A stretch of 64,000 nt of DNA from Glandiceps talaboti (taxonomy: Eukaryota > Hemichordata > Enteropneusta > Spengelidae), in assembly GCF_964340395.1 (NCBI RefSeq), contig NC_135550.1, positions 14,770,908-14,834,907 on the forward strand, written 5' to 3'. Shown piece by piece: positions 1 through 14,024 of the stretch. Each line of letters begins with the position of its first letter. Position 1 is the first letter of the stretch. The notes under the pieces are model-generated. The model made no database searches and was not told where the DNA came from. It worked only from the letters and a program-made list of their open reading frames with translations. Made by a program: the position numbers and the translations under genes.

Positions 1-103
1 TTTAGCCTGTCTTGTTGTTATTTATGTTCTTTGATTATTGTATGTCAATCTTTGACCTGAGTGACTGAAAGCGATTTTCCATATACACACTGTGGACAAT
101 AAA

Positions 104-148
<45 letters not shown>

Positions 149-150
149 TT
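1..150 (+). mobile_element. 3' end of a LINE-type retrotransposon with an (ATT)n tail
   Basis: The first ~85 bases read like the 3' UTR of a non-LTR element: a short T-rich stretch, a small hairpin-prone segment, then 'GGACAATAAAT' running directly into about 19 ATT units (roughly 92-147). A trinucleotide tail straight after an AATAAA-like signal is typical of LINE 3' ends. No reverse-transcriptase coding is visible, as the body lies outside the window. It sits in the intron after exon 194-304 of gene C, antisense to that gene. Confidence 0.45.
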
Positions 151-193
151 CGGAGTACTTTTGATTTGGAGTCAGAAGACGGCACTTGCTTAC

Positions 194-304
194 CTTTGGT
201 CAGAGAAGCTGTCAGGGATTCCAAGGAAACTGTACTTCCCGTCATTGTAGTGTCCTGACTCAAGTCAGAGGTTTTGTCCGACAGCGGAATGTTCTTGTTT
301 GCTT
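194..304 (-). CDS. Gene C, downstream exon (Ser/Thr-rich segment), partial gene
   Basis: This internal exon has a T-rich acceptor ending TTTTCATGGCAG and a strong donor AAAG|GTAAGC. It is 111 bp with phase 1 on both sides, encoding 37 residues that begin EANKNIPLSDK and are rich in Ser and Thr. A methionine codon just upstream (311) lets it be read as a first exon, but that ATG lies within the acceptor, and the frame left by the upstream exon (1648-1795) joins exactly here. The gene then runs off the left edge. The product is not recognised. The two-exon product would be a membrane anchor followed by a hydrophilic Ser/Thr-rich stretch. Confidence 0.45.
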
Positions 305-1647
305 CTGCCATGAAAAGATGATGATGTATTAAACGTTACTCGTGATTTTGGTACAGCCCGTTTCATGTTAGTGTTCACTGGCTCTGTGTGATACAACCAC
401 GCAAAAACCAATAAGAAACTGCTGCACATTCCACACAGCAAGATGCAAATTTCTTGCTACTTTTTGTCTAAATGAAACAAACAATTTCAAACGTATTGCA
501 CACGCGCGGGAGCCAACGATTTTATCTACATTTGATGTCCACTTTATGGCACTTTAACTCGGACAAAATGTCGCCAGGAAATGTATTCATTCGATCTTGT
601 TATCTTAAAAGTGTAGTATGTTTCGTTGGTTTCTGCGTAGTTGTATCAGAGTCAGTGAACACTAAATTGTAACTGTGTATACCAGCAACGTGATACTTCT
701 GAAGAAAAGACAAGACAGCCTTTGTAGATACAACTGTAGGGTCAGAGTATATGAACTTGTCTAGTTTTATTCTACTACAGTAGGAATCTTTAAACACTTG
801 GATTCTAACACTTTCTGTTAAGAGGTAGTGGAATATGATGAATAAAGAAAACAAACATTACATTTTACGCGTAATATAAATATAAATGAAAAGAAGAACA
901 GGGTTTCCTCTCTATATCTTTCACCAAGGAGCAGTTAGTGACTATTCCATACACGGGGTGGGGGTGGGGTTGGAGTGATGATGATTTGATTATTAAAAGA
1001 GAAACCCTGGTAACAGGCACATAAAGATAGAAGTGAAACGTCCAAAGCTTGTCCACAAATCCAACTACTACATTCAAACTTCACACCATGGCTTTGCGAA
1101 TAAAAAAATGTAACAATGATACTAAACTCCAGGTGTTCTTTAGTATTGTAATACCAAAAATAAATACGTTAGATCACGTAATGTTTCTATACTAGCAATA
1201 CTAGTATTAGATTTGCTCAAGTCCGAATGATTTCATTAAATATATTTCAATTAAACTTCTCTATCAATTGTCTTTTATAAGACAGCCATGCGTGCGGAGT
1301 TATTGCAAAATGTGGAAATGGCAACAAAATGTACCAGCAATAGAACAGCATAGTTTTATTTGAGTTTAGATTATTGATCACAAAAACGCCTATGACACTA
1401 GTGTCACGTTCATAAAAGTAATCACTATACGTTTACTATGCTAATCACAGATATAGCCTTTATTTTTGCAAATGATAAATCAAATATAACCACCACCCCC
1501 AAACATGAGAACATTTAAACACTAATCGAGGTTCATTCCTTCCTCTGTTATCAATGATTGCACCAAGTACAATTCATTTTTGGGTGGGTATACGGATTGT
1601 AGACAACCATGAAGCGCGTGCAAGAAAAAGAGAGAACGGTATTTTAC
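305..1647. other. Probable intron of gene C
   Basis: This is AT-rich sequence between the two gene C exons. Only short frames without codon structure or splice support are present. No RNA gene or clear transposon was recognised. Confidence 0.4.
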
Positions 1648-1795
1648 CTTCACTGAAAACCAAAAAGAACAAGCTTATACCGATTCCAATCGACAAAGTA
1701 AATAACAAACAGCCTCTTCCAAGGGCTAGTTGACGACGCCATCGAAAGTACTCTGCAGCATCCATATCATTCAGTGTGGTTGGGGTATCTATCAT
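1648..1795 (-). CDS. Gene C, N-terminal exon with one transmembrane segment
   Basis: It starts at ATG 1795 and ends at donor GAAG|GTAAAA, giving 49 codons plus one base (phase 1). The reading is an acidic, polar N-terminus (about 15 residues), a basic patch (FRWRRQLALGRG), then a hydrophobic run of about 20 residues (residues 30-47, LLFTLSIGIGISLFFLVF). The basic residues before the membrane segment favour a cytosolic N-terminus with the rest outside (type II or signal-anchor). The next exon in phase is 194-304. A T-rich stretch ending in AG just upstream of ATACCCC could make this an internal exon, so the start is not certain. The family is not recognised. Confidence 0.45.
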
Positions 1796-4254
1796 AAAAA
1801 AACCTAAATCTAATGTCTAACTATAAGTCTAAAGACTAACTTCATTCTCACAAGTCAGAATTTAGTTTTGTACCGACGCAACGAAAAAATAGTCCCCTGT
1901 CAGTGTGAAGGGGCGTCAGACGGTTAGGCATCGTCGTAAAGTAGCTTGTCTAGTGGTTTTTAAGATTTTGGCCCAACTCTAACTGAACACAGATGTCGAC
2001 TGCCATAAGGTACGAAGAGATCTTTGCTAGCTACTTGACATGGCAGCAAAACTCCCTCTCTAATTATCTTCATTTGCATAGACCAGATATTGATTGAACA
2101 AAAAAGATAAATATACATAGAGTTACATCTTATCACTTTGGATAGTGTGAGGTAGGAAAAGTAAGATCAAAGAACTACTTTTAGGATAACGTTTCATTGA
2201 AGTGAGGTTTAGTTTGTTATAGGCCTAAGGAGATTAAGAATTCCAAAGTGGCAACTACTTACACTAAATATACACACCACTTAAAGATGGATAAGGACTA
2301 AAAAAATATACTTGTATAGCTGCGAGTATATTTTGTTGTTTAAGTAGATATTTAAAAAAAAAACAGGTGCTGCGCGTGTAATATAATTACTCATTTTTGT
2401 TCATATATAATTTTGTTTATATAATGCTGTATAAGTAACAAATCTTAGGAGAACACTTTTCCCTCTAAAATACTTCACTTCTGTATGACTGACAGGTTTT
2501 ATATTTGTTGCTAAATTTTGACTCGGAAGATAGAAGACACCGGTAGAAAGGTCATGACTTTTAGCATGTGGATAGTAGATAGCTAATTGAATTTAAGTGA
2601 CTGTGGTTTTTCTGTTCTTAATCAAGTCTTGACAGATGGTGGATTTGTTTTACATCAAATGTGGCCACCATTCAGATAAAAAAGAAGTGATATAAGCATG
2701 CAAGCATTTGGATAAGATTTGAATGAAATCGATCACACTTTATTATAAATGTGTACAAATAGCAAAACGTACAAGAAATGTCTCGATTGTGGTAATTACA
2801 CCAAAGATCAGAATCATTAGAAATGGTCATAGTTTTGAATTAAGCTTGTCCTTCATAACATAGACGTAAGTGCTCTAGTCTCTATTATTACAGTTTGTAG
2901 GTTATGCAGTAAAAAGTGATTTTTACAATAAATATCGCTACCGTTCAGTCATAGGGGTCAAGGTCGAGGTCAAATATAATGACACCAGCAGAAAAGTAAC
3001 ACCTTATACTATGGCAGTAGACACTTGAATGAAGTCTCTATGTCTTAAGTTCCGGAGATGATGCCCAAATTGATTATTTTTACAACAAATACGACTGCCA
3101 TTTGGTAAAATAAAGTGATACAACAAACAAATACATTTGTGTATTTCCTTTGTTCTTCATTACATGTACCCAAGATCTTAAAAAATACGGATTACACTTA
3201 AATACAACTAAGTCACAGTGGCTGTAGTATGCAAGAAATAACTTGATCATGGTAATGACCCCATTGGTCAAGGGAAGAAAGTCAAGGTCTCACACGAAAG
3301 CTTGCACCTTAAAATATGGGGTAGACACTTGAATTGATCTCGCTCTGTGTGTACTATTTTCTAAGTTATGCAGTAAATCTGGATTTTTAGACAGACAGAC
3401 AGACGGGTAGACGAATCTGATTGTTATAGCCTCCTCGTTCGGTGGGCTAAACAAATACAGTGATTTATATCGATGGGACCTGACTAATAGTACAAAATGT
3501 AAACAAGTGATACTGCAGTTACGGAAATAAGGAGGTTATAATTATTTTACCACTAATATTCTAACGGGTTGTTTCCTAAGATACTTCATAGTATGAAGGT
3601 ATCATTTAAGTTTTTTCTTCTTCTGCTCAAGTTTTGTATTTCGCAGCATATTTTTTTGCCACCTTATCAAATATTGTAATCTCCCATTTCTGTAACGTCT
3701 CTGATACTATGTGTACCTCGCATAGTTTATGAGTCAAACTCTGATGAGTTTTCTGTGAAGTTTTTGGACATTAACTACTTTAGAATCTTAACATTTGTCA
3801 TACTCACTATGGATATACCTTTTCGCTCTCATTGCTACTATCCATCAGTAGCCCAAAAAATTTCCCTGCATTTGTTGTTTATGTATGGAATGTACCTAGA
3901 TGTACTTTGATGAGTGATAGCAATCATAATGCCCATTGACTGAAACCTGTATACATGTAGATCATTGACCACAGCTTCATACACGGCATGGTTGATAGCC
4001 TGCTTCTTTTAAAGCTAGATTCGTGAACATTGCAACTTGGCTAATGGCGTACTCGGGACAAAACATGTGGTAACTTTTCCCATTATAGTATGATTACAGT
4101 GAATACAGAGCACACCAACAATGTTTAACAGTTGCAAAAATTACTACAAATCCTTTATTTTTAGGGTATAGAATTACTCCTCAGAAAAGGACTTTGAGTT
4201 AAAACAGATCAGTCTTGCTACAAAAGTGAGAAATTTCCACCTGTAAAATGTCAG
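1796..4254. other. Intergenic region between genes C and A
   Basis: AT-rich DNA with no supported coding region. It holds diverged copies of a dispersed repeat at about 2940-3440. The upstream part, near 1800-2100, would contain the promoter of gene C if 1795 is its true start. No core promoter motif stands out. Confidence 0.4.
2942..3440. repeat. Dispersed repeat family ('GGTCAAGGTC' / 'GACACTTGAATG' type), two adjacent copies
   Basis: Two tandem, diverged units share the order GGTCAAGGTC, then an ACCTTA..ATGG segment, then GTAGACACTTGAAT, then a TAAGTT..GCAGTAAA segment. The second ends in GACAGACAGACAGACGGG. Related units occur at 8220-8620 and, in reverse orientation, near 41440-41660. 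This is an old interspersed repeat, class unknown. Confidence 0.45.
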
Positions 4255-5045
4255 ACTCTCGATGATAAGCTTTCATGGAAACAGAACACACATTCCATTG
4301 TCAAAAAACTTCACAGTCGATTGTACTGCTTGAGGAAACTGAGATATTTTAATGTTAGCGTAGATCTACTACTACCATTGAAATAATGTTTTATACTTCA
4401 ACTTTGAGCACTGTTTTCACTTTTGGATTTAGTATGTTGGGCTGGAAATATTACTAAACAAGACAAAGACATGACTTGACAAAATCATCAGAAAAGCAGC
4501 CGGGGTGGTTGGTAAAAAACAGACTAACATTGACAACATATACCACAGACAAACTACAGACAGACTGGGAACAATATTAGCTGACACATCCACTTAGGCC
4601 AGAACTTGACAGTCGACGTATAGATAGAAACGGCAGACTCAGAATACCACGCACCAGAACAACACGCTATAAGCAATCATTCATTCCAGCAGCAATCAAA
4701 TTACACAACCAACAGACAGACAGACCTCGACTCTAGCCCTACATGCTCATATGTCTAGCTGTGGCCATTCTTTTTTAACGCCTACTCTTTTCGAGTTATC
4801 GTCTTTCTTTTATCCTGGTTATGTACGTGTTTTGAAAAGTGAAAGTCTTGTTTTTACGTACTCGTTTTATTGTTATCTACTCGTTTAAATTGTTGTTTTT
4901 TTTGTTATGGCAGACACTATAATTTCCTGACAAGGATGAATAAAGTTGTATTGTATTGTATTGTATTGTATTGTATTGTATTGTATTGTATTGTATTGTA
5001 TTGTATTGTATTGTATTGTATTGTATTGTATTGTATTGTATTGTA
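4255..5045 (+). mobile_element. 3' end of a non-LTR retrotransposon (LINE), broken reverse-transcriptase C-terminus
   Basis: Conceptual translation shows LDDKLSWK..., then HSRLYCLRKLRYFNVSVDLL, and further on RIDRNGRLRIPRTRTTRYKQ and SFIPAAIKLHN. These are hallmarks of the C-terminal part of LINE reverse transcriptases and the segment after them. Stops and frameshifts break the frame around 4390-4520, so the copy is dead. A 3' UTR of about 200 bp with AATAAA follows, then a 100-bp TTGTA tail (4946-5045). Only the 3' ~0.8 kb is present, as expected for 5'-truncated retrotransposition. The tail ends 16 bp from the stop codon of gene A, which is on the opposite strand. Confidence 0.75.
4946..5045 (+). 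repeat. (TTGTA)20 pentanucleotide array, the LINE tail
   Basis: Twenty uninterrupted TTGTA units directly after the LINE 3' UTR. The long open frames reading CIVLYCIVLY across it are artefacts of the repeat. Confidence 0.95.
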
Positions 5046-5061
5046 TTTGTTCGTGGGAGTC

Positions 5062-8033
<2,972 letters not shown>

Positions 8034-8219
8034 TGTGGTTAAAATAATCTTATGAAAAGCACTGAAACTTCATCTACAGATATATGAAATAAAAAAGACT
8101 AGTGAGAATGTATCTGAGGAAAAAATGACAGCTATTATTGATAACAAGCCTTCAATCGAAGACAAAATGCCCAACTTGTATGTTTTACGGCAAGTTTTGT
8201 ATCTCAACTTAAGTTATTG

Positions 8220-8620
8220 ACCAATTTGCTATCTGGCCTTGAATATGGAGATCAAAGGCAAAGGTCAAGATATGGAAAGAAAGGTCACTGTCTCATTAGA
8301 AAGCTCATCATTGATAATGTCTGGGTCGACACTTGAATGGTGTCCATAAAATTATGTACCAAAATGTCGGCGATAACAGACAAATGTACTTGCTATTCAG
8401 GTGAAGGTCATGAAATGAAGTGATATGCATATGCCTCACGTATATAGTAAAAACCAAGACATAATTAAATATCATCATCACTTGAAATATTTGATTCAAG
8501 AAGCTATGAAGATATTTGACCTTGAAAAAGACTTTCAAGGTCAGGTCTTAAACGAAAGTTTACATTTGGTATTATGGGTGTAGGCACTTGAATGGAGTCA
8601 CTACGTATTATACCTTTGTT
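8220..8620. repeat. Dispersed repeat family copies (same family as 2942-3440)
   Basis: Two diverged units share GACACTTGAATGG / GCACTTGAATGGAGTC and adjacent AAGGTCA blocks with the copies at 2942-3440. They lie upstream of gene A. Confidence 0.4.
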
Positions 8621-8883
8621 GCACACTAGTGGCCCGAGTTCATACACGTTGTGAGGCATATTGTGAAATTTAACAACAAATATGGCAGCCATATTTGATT
8701 TGGTCATAAAACAAAGTGGCGTGCATATGTCTCACATAGTATGTTACCTTTATGCACCAGATTTGGTTGAAATCAATAGGTGCATGCCAGAAATATGAGG
8801 GTGAACGCATGCATTATTGATCCGTTGTACCCACGCATTATGTGTATGTGGTGTACGTGTATGAACTCGGGCCACTAGTGTGC
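8621..8883. mobile_element. Small inverted-repeat element (MITE-like), 263 bp
   Basis: 29-bp terminal inverted repeats at 8621-8649 and 8855-8883 (core ACTAGTGGCCCGAGTTCATA) are essentially exact. There is no coding capacity. No clear target-site duplication was identified, so the superfamily is open. Confidence 0.7.
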
Positions 8884-8984
8884 ATGTGATCTGTTTACAA
8901 AACACAGGAATCTAAAGAAGGACATATCTGTAGAGACAGTTCAAACCGCCAAACTGTAAATTGTAGTGTGTGGTTACTCTCGAC

Positions 8985-9004
8985 CCCCCCCCCCCGTACG
9001 CACG

Positions 9005-9061
<57 letters not shown>

Positions 9062-9078
9062 CAATTCCCCCCCCCCCC
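8985..9078. repeat. (CA)n microsatellite between poly-C tracts
   Basis: A C11 tract, a CGCACGCA lead-in, about 25 CA units, then a second C10 tract. Confidence 0.95.
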
Positions 9079-9132
9079 GGCCATCAAGACATGTAATGGA
9101 TTCATTCTCGCTGACAATACAGTTACTGTAAT

Positions 9133-9340
9133 GCGTGCACACCACAGTCACTTGTAAACTAACATTCCATTCCGGGATGTTGATATTCTAGTCTAGGATA
9201 ATCATAATACAAAGTAATTACGTTATTACTGGTATTTAGGATATTCAAAAAAATACCATTACCGATGACTGTTGTGGAATAGACACTCTTCCATCCTGGA
9301 ATGGAATATCAGTTCACAAGTGACTGTGGTGCACACATAC
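9133..9340. mobile_element. MITE-like element with ~45-bp imperfect inverted ends
   Basis: The left end (near 9140-9178, CCACAGTCACTTGTAAACT...) and the right end (9295-9335) are inverted copies with a few mismatches. A solo end fragment with CACAAGTGACTGTG recurs at about 9550. About 210 bp, no coding. Confidence 0.6.
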
Positions 9341-12154
9341 CCACAGGAGACATACATGTAGCTGACGTGACATAACTGACATAGCGATCCGTTTCTGTAT
9401 TCATACATGCAATGCCCTCTGACCTACAAACCTTACAACATATTTATACATATTTGAATATTCTTAAACACCTAAACATCGTGGTCATGTTGTAAATTAT
9501 GACCGTCCTTGAATAAAATATAAGCTCCTTGAATAGTGTATTATAGCTCACAAGTGACTGTGCCCTAGAGGTCAATATTCACCATGCGTCTAGTCTGTAG
9601 AAAACCCACCATTCAGGAAATGTGCTTACACTATGATCTGACATAGTTAGCAAACTATCTTACCTGGCTTTATACGTAAGAAAATGAGTCACAAGTGGTC
9701 CATGTAAGTTCTGACACGGGTCCTAAAAGCCACAAGGAACTCATGTCAGCCGACAGGATAGGCTCGGGGATATTAAAAGTACATGTACGCTGTATCATGT
9801 GTCCGGGATATGACTTGGGTGTCTATTGCTATTGAGTCATTATAAGACTCTCGCGAGAAACTGATCCGCTTCGCCGCTTTTGTGAGTATGAATTAGAGGT
9901 GCGGTCACGCCACAATACAGACCGATATAAGGAAATAAAATTGGGTCGTGTAAATGTATCTAGTTATAAACTAGCCTGTGTATACGTCCCTTCGAAAAAA
10001 AAGCCTTAGATTAGGATTTTTGTTCTATTTGGTTTGTTCATGATCGTTCATGTATCTTAATCTTACGTCATCAAACGTCTGGAGACAGCCTTAATACTTG
10101 GGTCACATGTATGCAAAATGAATTGCAACATTTGAAAGACGACCAGTTTGAATTCAAAGAAATGTCGAGATGGCGTACCATATGCATCACGTCATTGATC
10201 CGAGGGTAGGTCTTTGATGTCGTTGTTTTTTATTTGTTTGGTACAAAAAAAATGTACACAATTTACAAAAGTATCAAAGTATAAACGTTTTGTGCAAGGA
10301 TAACACAGAAAAGTTTGAAAAACCTGTTTCGACACAGTCTTGTGGCAATACATACAAAAGTACCATGTCATGTAATTGTCAACATATCTTCTTCTTTTTA
10401 AGTGGGCATATTACTGTCTGTACTTGTGTATTTTGTCTCAACTGGAGTAGCCCAGAGACTCGTTGTTGGTTTTCAAATCTAGTGGTCCTCTGTATTGTTT
10501 GAAATGATTTGAAAACCAAAGATGAGTCTCTAGTCTATATGTAGATGGGTGACTTAATTTAATCACACGAAACACATCAAATGTTTCGATGTTTGTTACA
10601 AGGGGGAGGACCAGGGAATTAGAGGGGTAACTTTTTACAAATCGCGATCCTTGGGGAGGGCCATATTTTAGAAAATTGAAATTAGAGGGTCACATTTTAC
10701 TTTGACTATTTTTTTAAAATCTAACTTTGCATTATTTTGTGATTTTGGCATGATCCCACTGCTGCCACCAGTTCCAAATCTTACTGCTACCACGTCCCAC
10801 TGCTGCCACCATTGTAAAGTAATATCGTAGCATATTGGCGAAATGCAGTGACTTAACCTTTATTTGTGTTGTGAGGAGAGGAGGAGGAGGTCTCACAGTA
10901 GAACTAGTAAAGAAGGAACAGTGTGACAAAATATTGGGGATAATAAGGTGGAATGGAGATGTTGACCACAGTCCTGAGGTTGTCAGTTGTGCGCTCATCT
11001 AGTCTTTCGGAGTTCTGGCTTTCAGCTCAGTCAATAGATTCAAACACATGCGTTGATTTAAAAACACAAACTCACTGCGGTGGTAACAGTTGGAAGCATC
11101 ACATGTCTTTAAAAACTATCAATATGTATTTTACTATAGAAAAATTCCATGCCTCTAGTGGGGTTCGAACAACGCCCCAACGGCGGTGTTAAAATGTTTT
11201 TCATGAAATATTTGAACATGGGGACGGTCATATTTTAGAGAAAGGAAATTGAGGGAGGGTTCCTTTTCAGCACAACGGACTGGGGGTCACATTTTATGCC
11301 ACAGACAGGGCTTGATTTCCCCCGACCCTACCCCTGGTTGTGGTAATTGTTAAATGCTCTCTTACTAGTAAAATATAACTAGACATATCGAATAATAGAT
11401 GGAAAGTTTGGAGGAAAGTACATCGCAGCGAGTTGAATCATATATTTTATACGTGAGTATCCATGGCACGTGGTGAAGCCCCCGTGGTTGGATTTAGTGA
11501 CTACTGTGACATCACACCGAACGCGTCCCATATATATCGTTCGCTTCACACAGTACCATATACATCAATCACATTATTAACTCAGCAACAAATCTCTTGA
11601 ACATTTGCCCATGGATATTTTGTTCTATAGTGTTCCCAAGCCTCAACTATCTAAGACAAAACAGATCTTGTAAAAGTCGTACAAAAAGTCAACCAAACCA
11701 AAGTAATTATGAAAACAGTAAGAAGTTAAAAAGAAGTAGTAAAACTATGAGTTAATTAGTGTAGGTGTAGTATTCATAAATGTGCTAGGGAATGTTTTAG
11801 ACTATTACTTGTGCCTTCTTTAAAATTGTGCAACGAAATTGGTAAATCTATTTCAAGAGCAACAAAGTTTGTATTAAAACATGTAAGATACGGCTTGCTG
11901 TTCCGCCGGGAGTCCGCCTGCTTCAAGTTCGAAGGTTGCCTAGCGTTGGGGTGGCTCACCACGGCGTACCATACAAACTAAGTTTGTAACTGTACTGGTC
12001 GTTGGATGTTATTTTTCTTTCATACGAGAATTTGTTTGACTATTCCAACTACTGAAAGATGCTGAATCATTTTTCTGTAATTTGTAGAACGAAATGTCCC
12101 TTTTAAACTTTCTCTGGTCTGGCCATTTTTATGACATCTGCACGTGAACGTCTC
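9341..12154. other. Intergenic region between genes A and B
   Basis: No supported gene. Two related G/C-rich patches (10595-10710 and 11215-11335) share 'GGTCACATTTTA' and 'TCATATTTTAGA' motifs and may be ends of one old element. A short frame at 11774-11962 has no splice or family support. The 3' UTR of gene B must lie in the right end of this stretch. Confidence 0.4.
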
Positions 12155-12486
12155 TTATGGCGTATTTCTCAATAAATTCTCTAAAATGCACTTAGCCGTC
12201 CCGGTCAACGATTCCTCTTTCATCATACCCATTATCAACCGTTCTACAGTTCCACCTTCTCCTTCCCTTTCTCTCCATCTTCGTAAGATTTGTACTTTTA
12301 CTTCTCTCAGTCCACACGTGACTATTGGGTAATCGTGTTCAATTTCAGTCAGATCAATATCCAGAATATTGGCTAGTCGGATGTGAAAGTCATCTCTCAA
12401 ACAAGCTGCGATATCCTCCATCTGGTAATCCGTTAGTGGTGGACGTAGTTTGCTACCTCCTAACCTTTGAACTTCTTTCATGGTTT
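12155..12486 (-). CDS. Gene B exon 3, death domain
   Basis: 332 bp including the stop. Acceptor TTTCCTGATAG is shared with gene A. The final ~20 codons differ from gene A (for example CILENLLRNTP against DILDNLLGNN), while the rest is nearly identical at silent sites too. Confidence 0.85.
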
Positions 12487-13993
12487 CTATCAGGAAATGA
12501 ATATTAGAAATCGACAGGTAAATGTAGGTAATTCAATCGCGTTTTTCAACGTCGGGTTGAAATCGTTCTGCCTGTATATGATGTAGTTAAAGGACTTGGC
12601 GTTTTTGAGTCACCTCAAATAAACCAACTTTATCATATTTTGTTCTATATGTACCAAAAGGTATGCCAAGTGAAAATGTCAAGCAAGACACTTTTAAATG
12701 ACTGTAAACTACTTATATCTGACTTTCTGAATTGTGTCTGACTTCAAGTTGACATTTTGACTTGGCTTCCATAGAAAGAGTAAAAAGCTTTTTTTTAGTT
12801 GGCTCAGTTTGAGATGAGTCAAAGCACAGACACTTGTCTGTGGTCAAAGTCATCAAGTCTTATACTACTTACGTTATGAAGTATAGACACACTGAGATGG
12901 AACATCTTTGTTAACCACATAACCGCTTTACAGCAGCGCTTAACAGGTGCCCTCACACAGCGGACAAATGTGCTCTAGCTTGCCGCGAGAATGATGAGGT
13001 GAAGAGATATCGCGATAACAGTATATATATACATATCCATATATGTATAGTGCACATGTCCTCATTTGATGATTAACTGACTGTAAAATCATTATTCTCC
13101 AACACTGTTCTTCTTTCAGCCAACCGGGAAGGAAAATACGAGTGACCTAAGGGGCCTTGTCACTACGAGTCGCTTTACGATCGAGCAGTGACAAACCCTA
13201 ATAGGTCACGAGTACTCCCCGCTGAATGAAGTGAAATATTGGAGAATAACACAGTTATACCTCCCCAAGCATAACATATGAAATATTGGGGGAAAATTCA
13301 AAATAATGAAAATTTGGAACGTTTGAGCACCGCAAAACCAGTGACGCAGACACGCGTTGTCGTGACGTAGAACGACCACAGTATATAGTCCATATTTTCT
13401 GTTCAAAGGCAATATATTGGCTTGAGTATGGTATAATGTTGTGTATATCACAGTATCATTTCTAAATTTTTTATCATAGATAAAAATGATTTACGTCTTT
13501 CCTATGATCACTACTTACCTTTAAGGTAGAACTCTTTAAGTCCTGCATCAACTTCAACTTTCATCAAAGTCATTCTATATTCATGAAGTTCAAATCTCAC
13601 ACCAGATAACTCAAATTCCAATATTTCTATTCTTCTTTTCGTTTCTTCCATTTCGTGGTTTACTACAGCCACTCGATTTTCGATATGTGCTGTTGTTAAA
13701 ACCATAACATAGAAAAAACAACAAAGTCAACTATCATTATTATCGTAGTTCGCGTCTACCTCATTTATGAACGCGTATAATTCCTGTCGGATTATGTAAC
13801 GAATGTATTGCGATCTATGTTCAACGATGATTACATTGAAGTTCAAAATACACTAATAAGATTAATAAGTAATTTTGGAGGTTTACCCTCTCTCTCTCAT
13901 ACTAAATATTTTATATGCATACATGTATGTATGTATGTATGTATGTATGTATGTATGTATGTATGTATGTATGTATGTATGTATGTATGTATG

Positions 13994-14024
<31 letters not shown>

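Noticed and set aside
45-311. 88-aa minus frame starting at ATG 311 as a complete small gene
   Set aside because: The poly-Asn part is the (ATT)n array; a donor at 193/194 and an acceptor overlapping the ATG indicate an internal exon.
11880-11965. tRNA-like segment with AGTTCGAAGGT
   Set aside because: A B-box-like string is present but no seven-base acceptor stem or anticodon arm pairs correctly.
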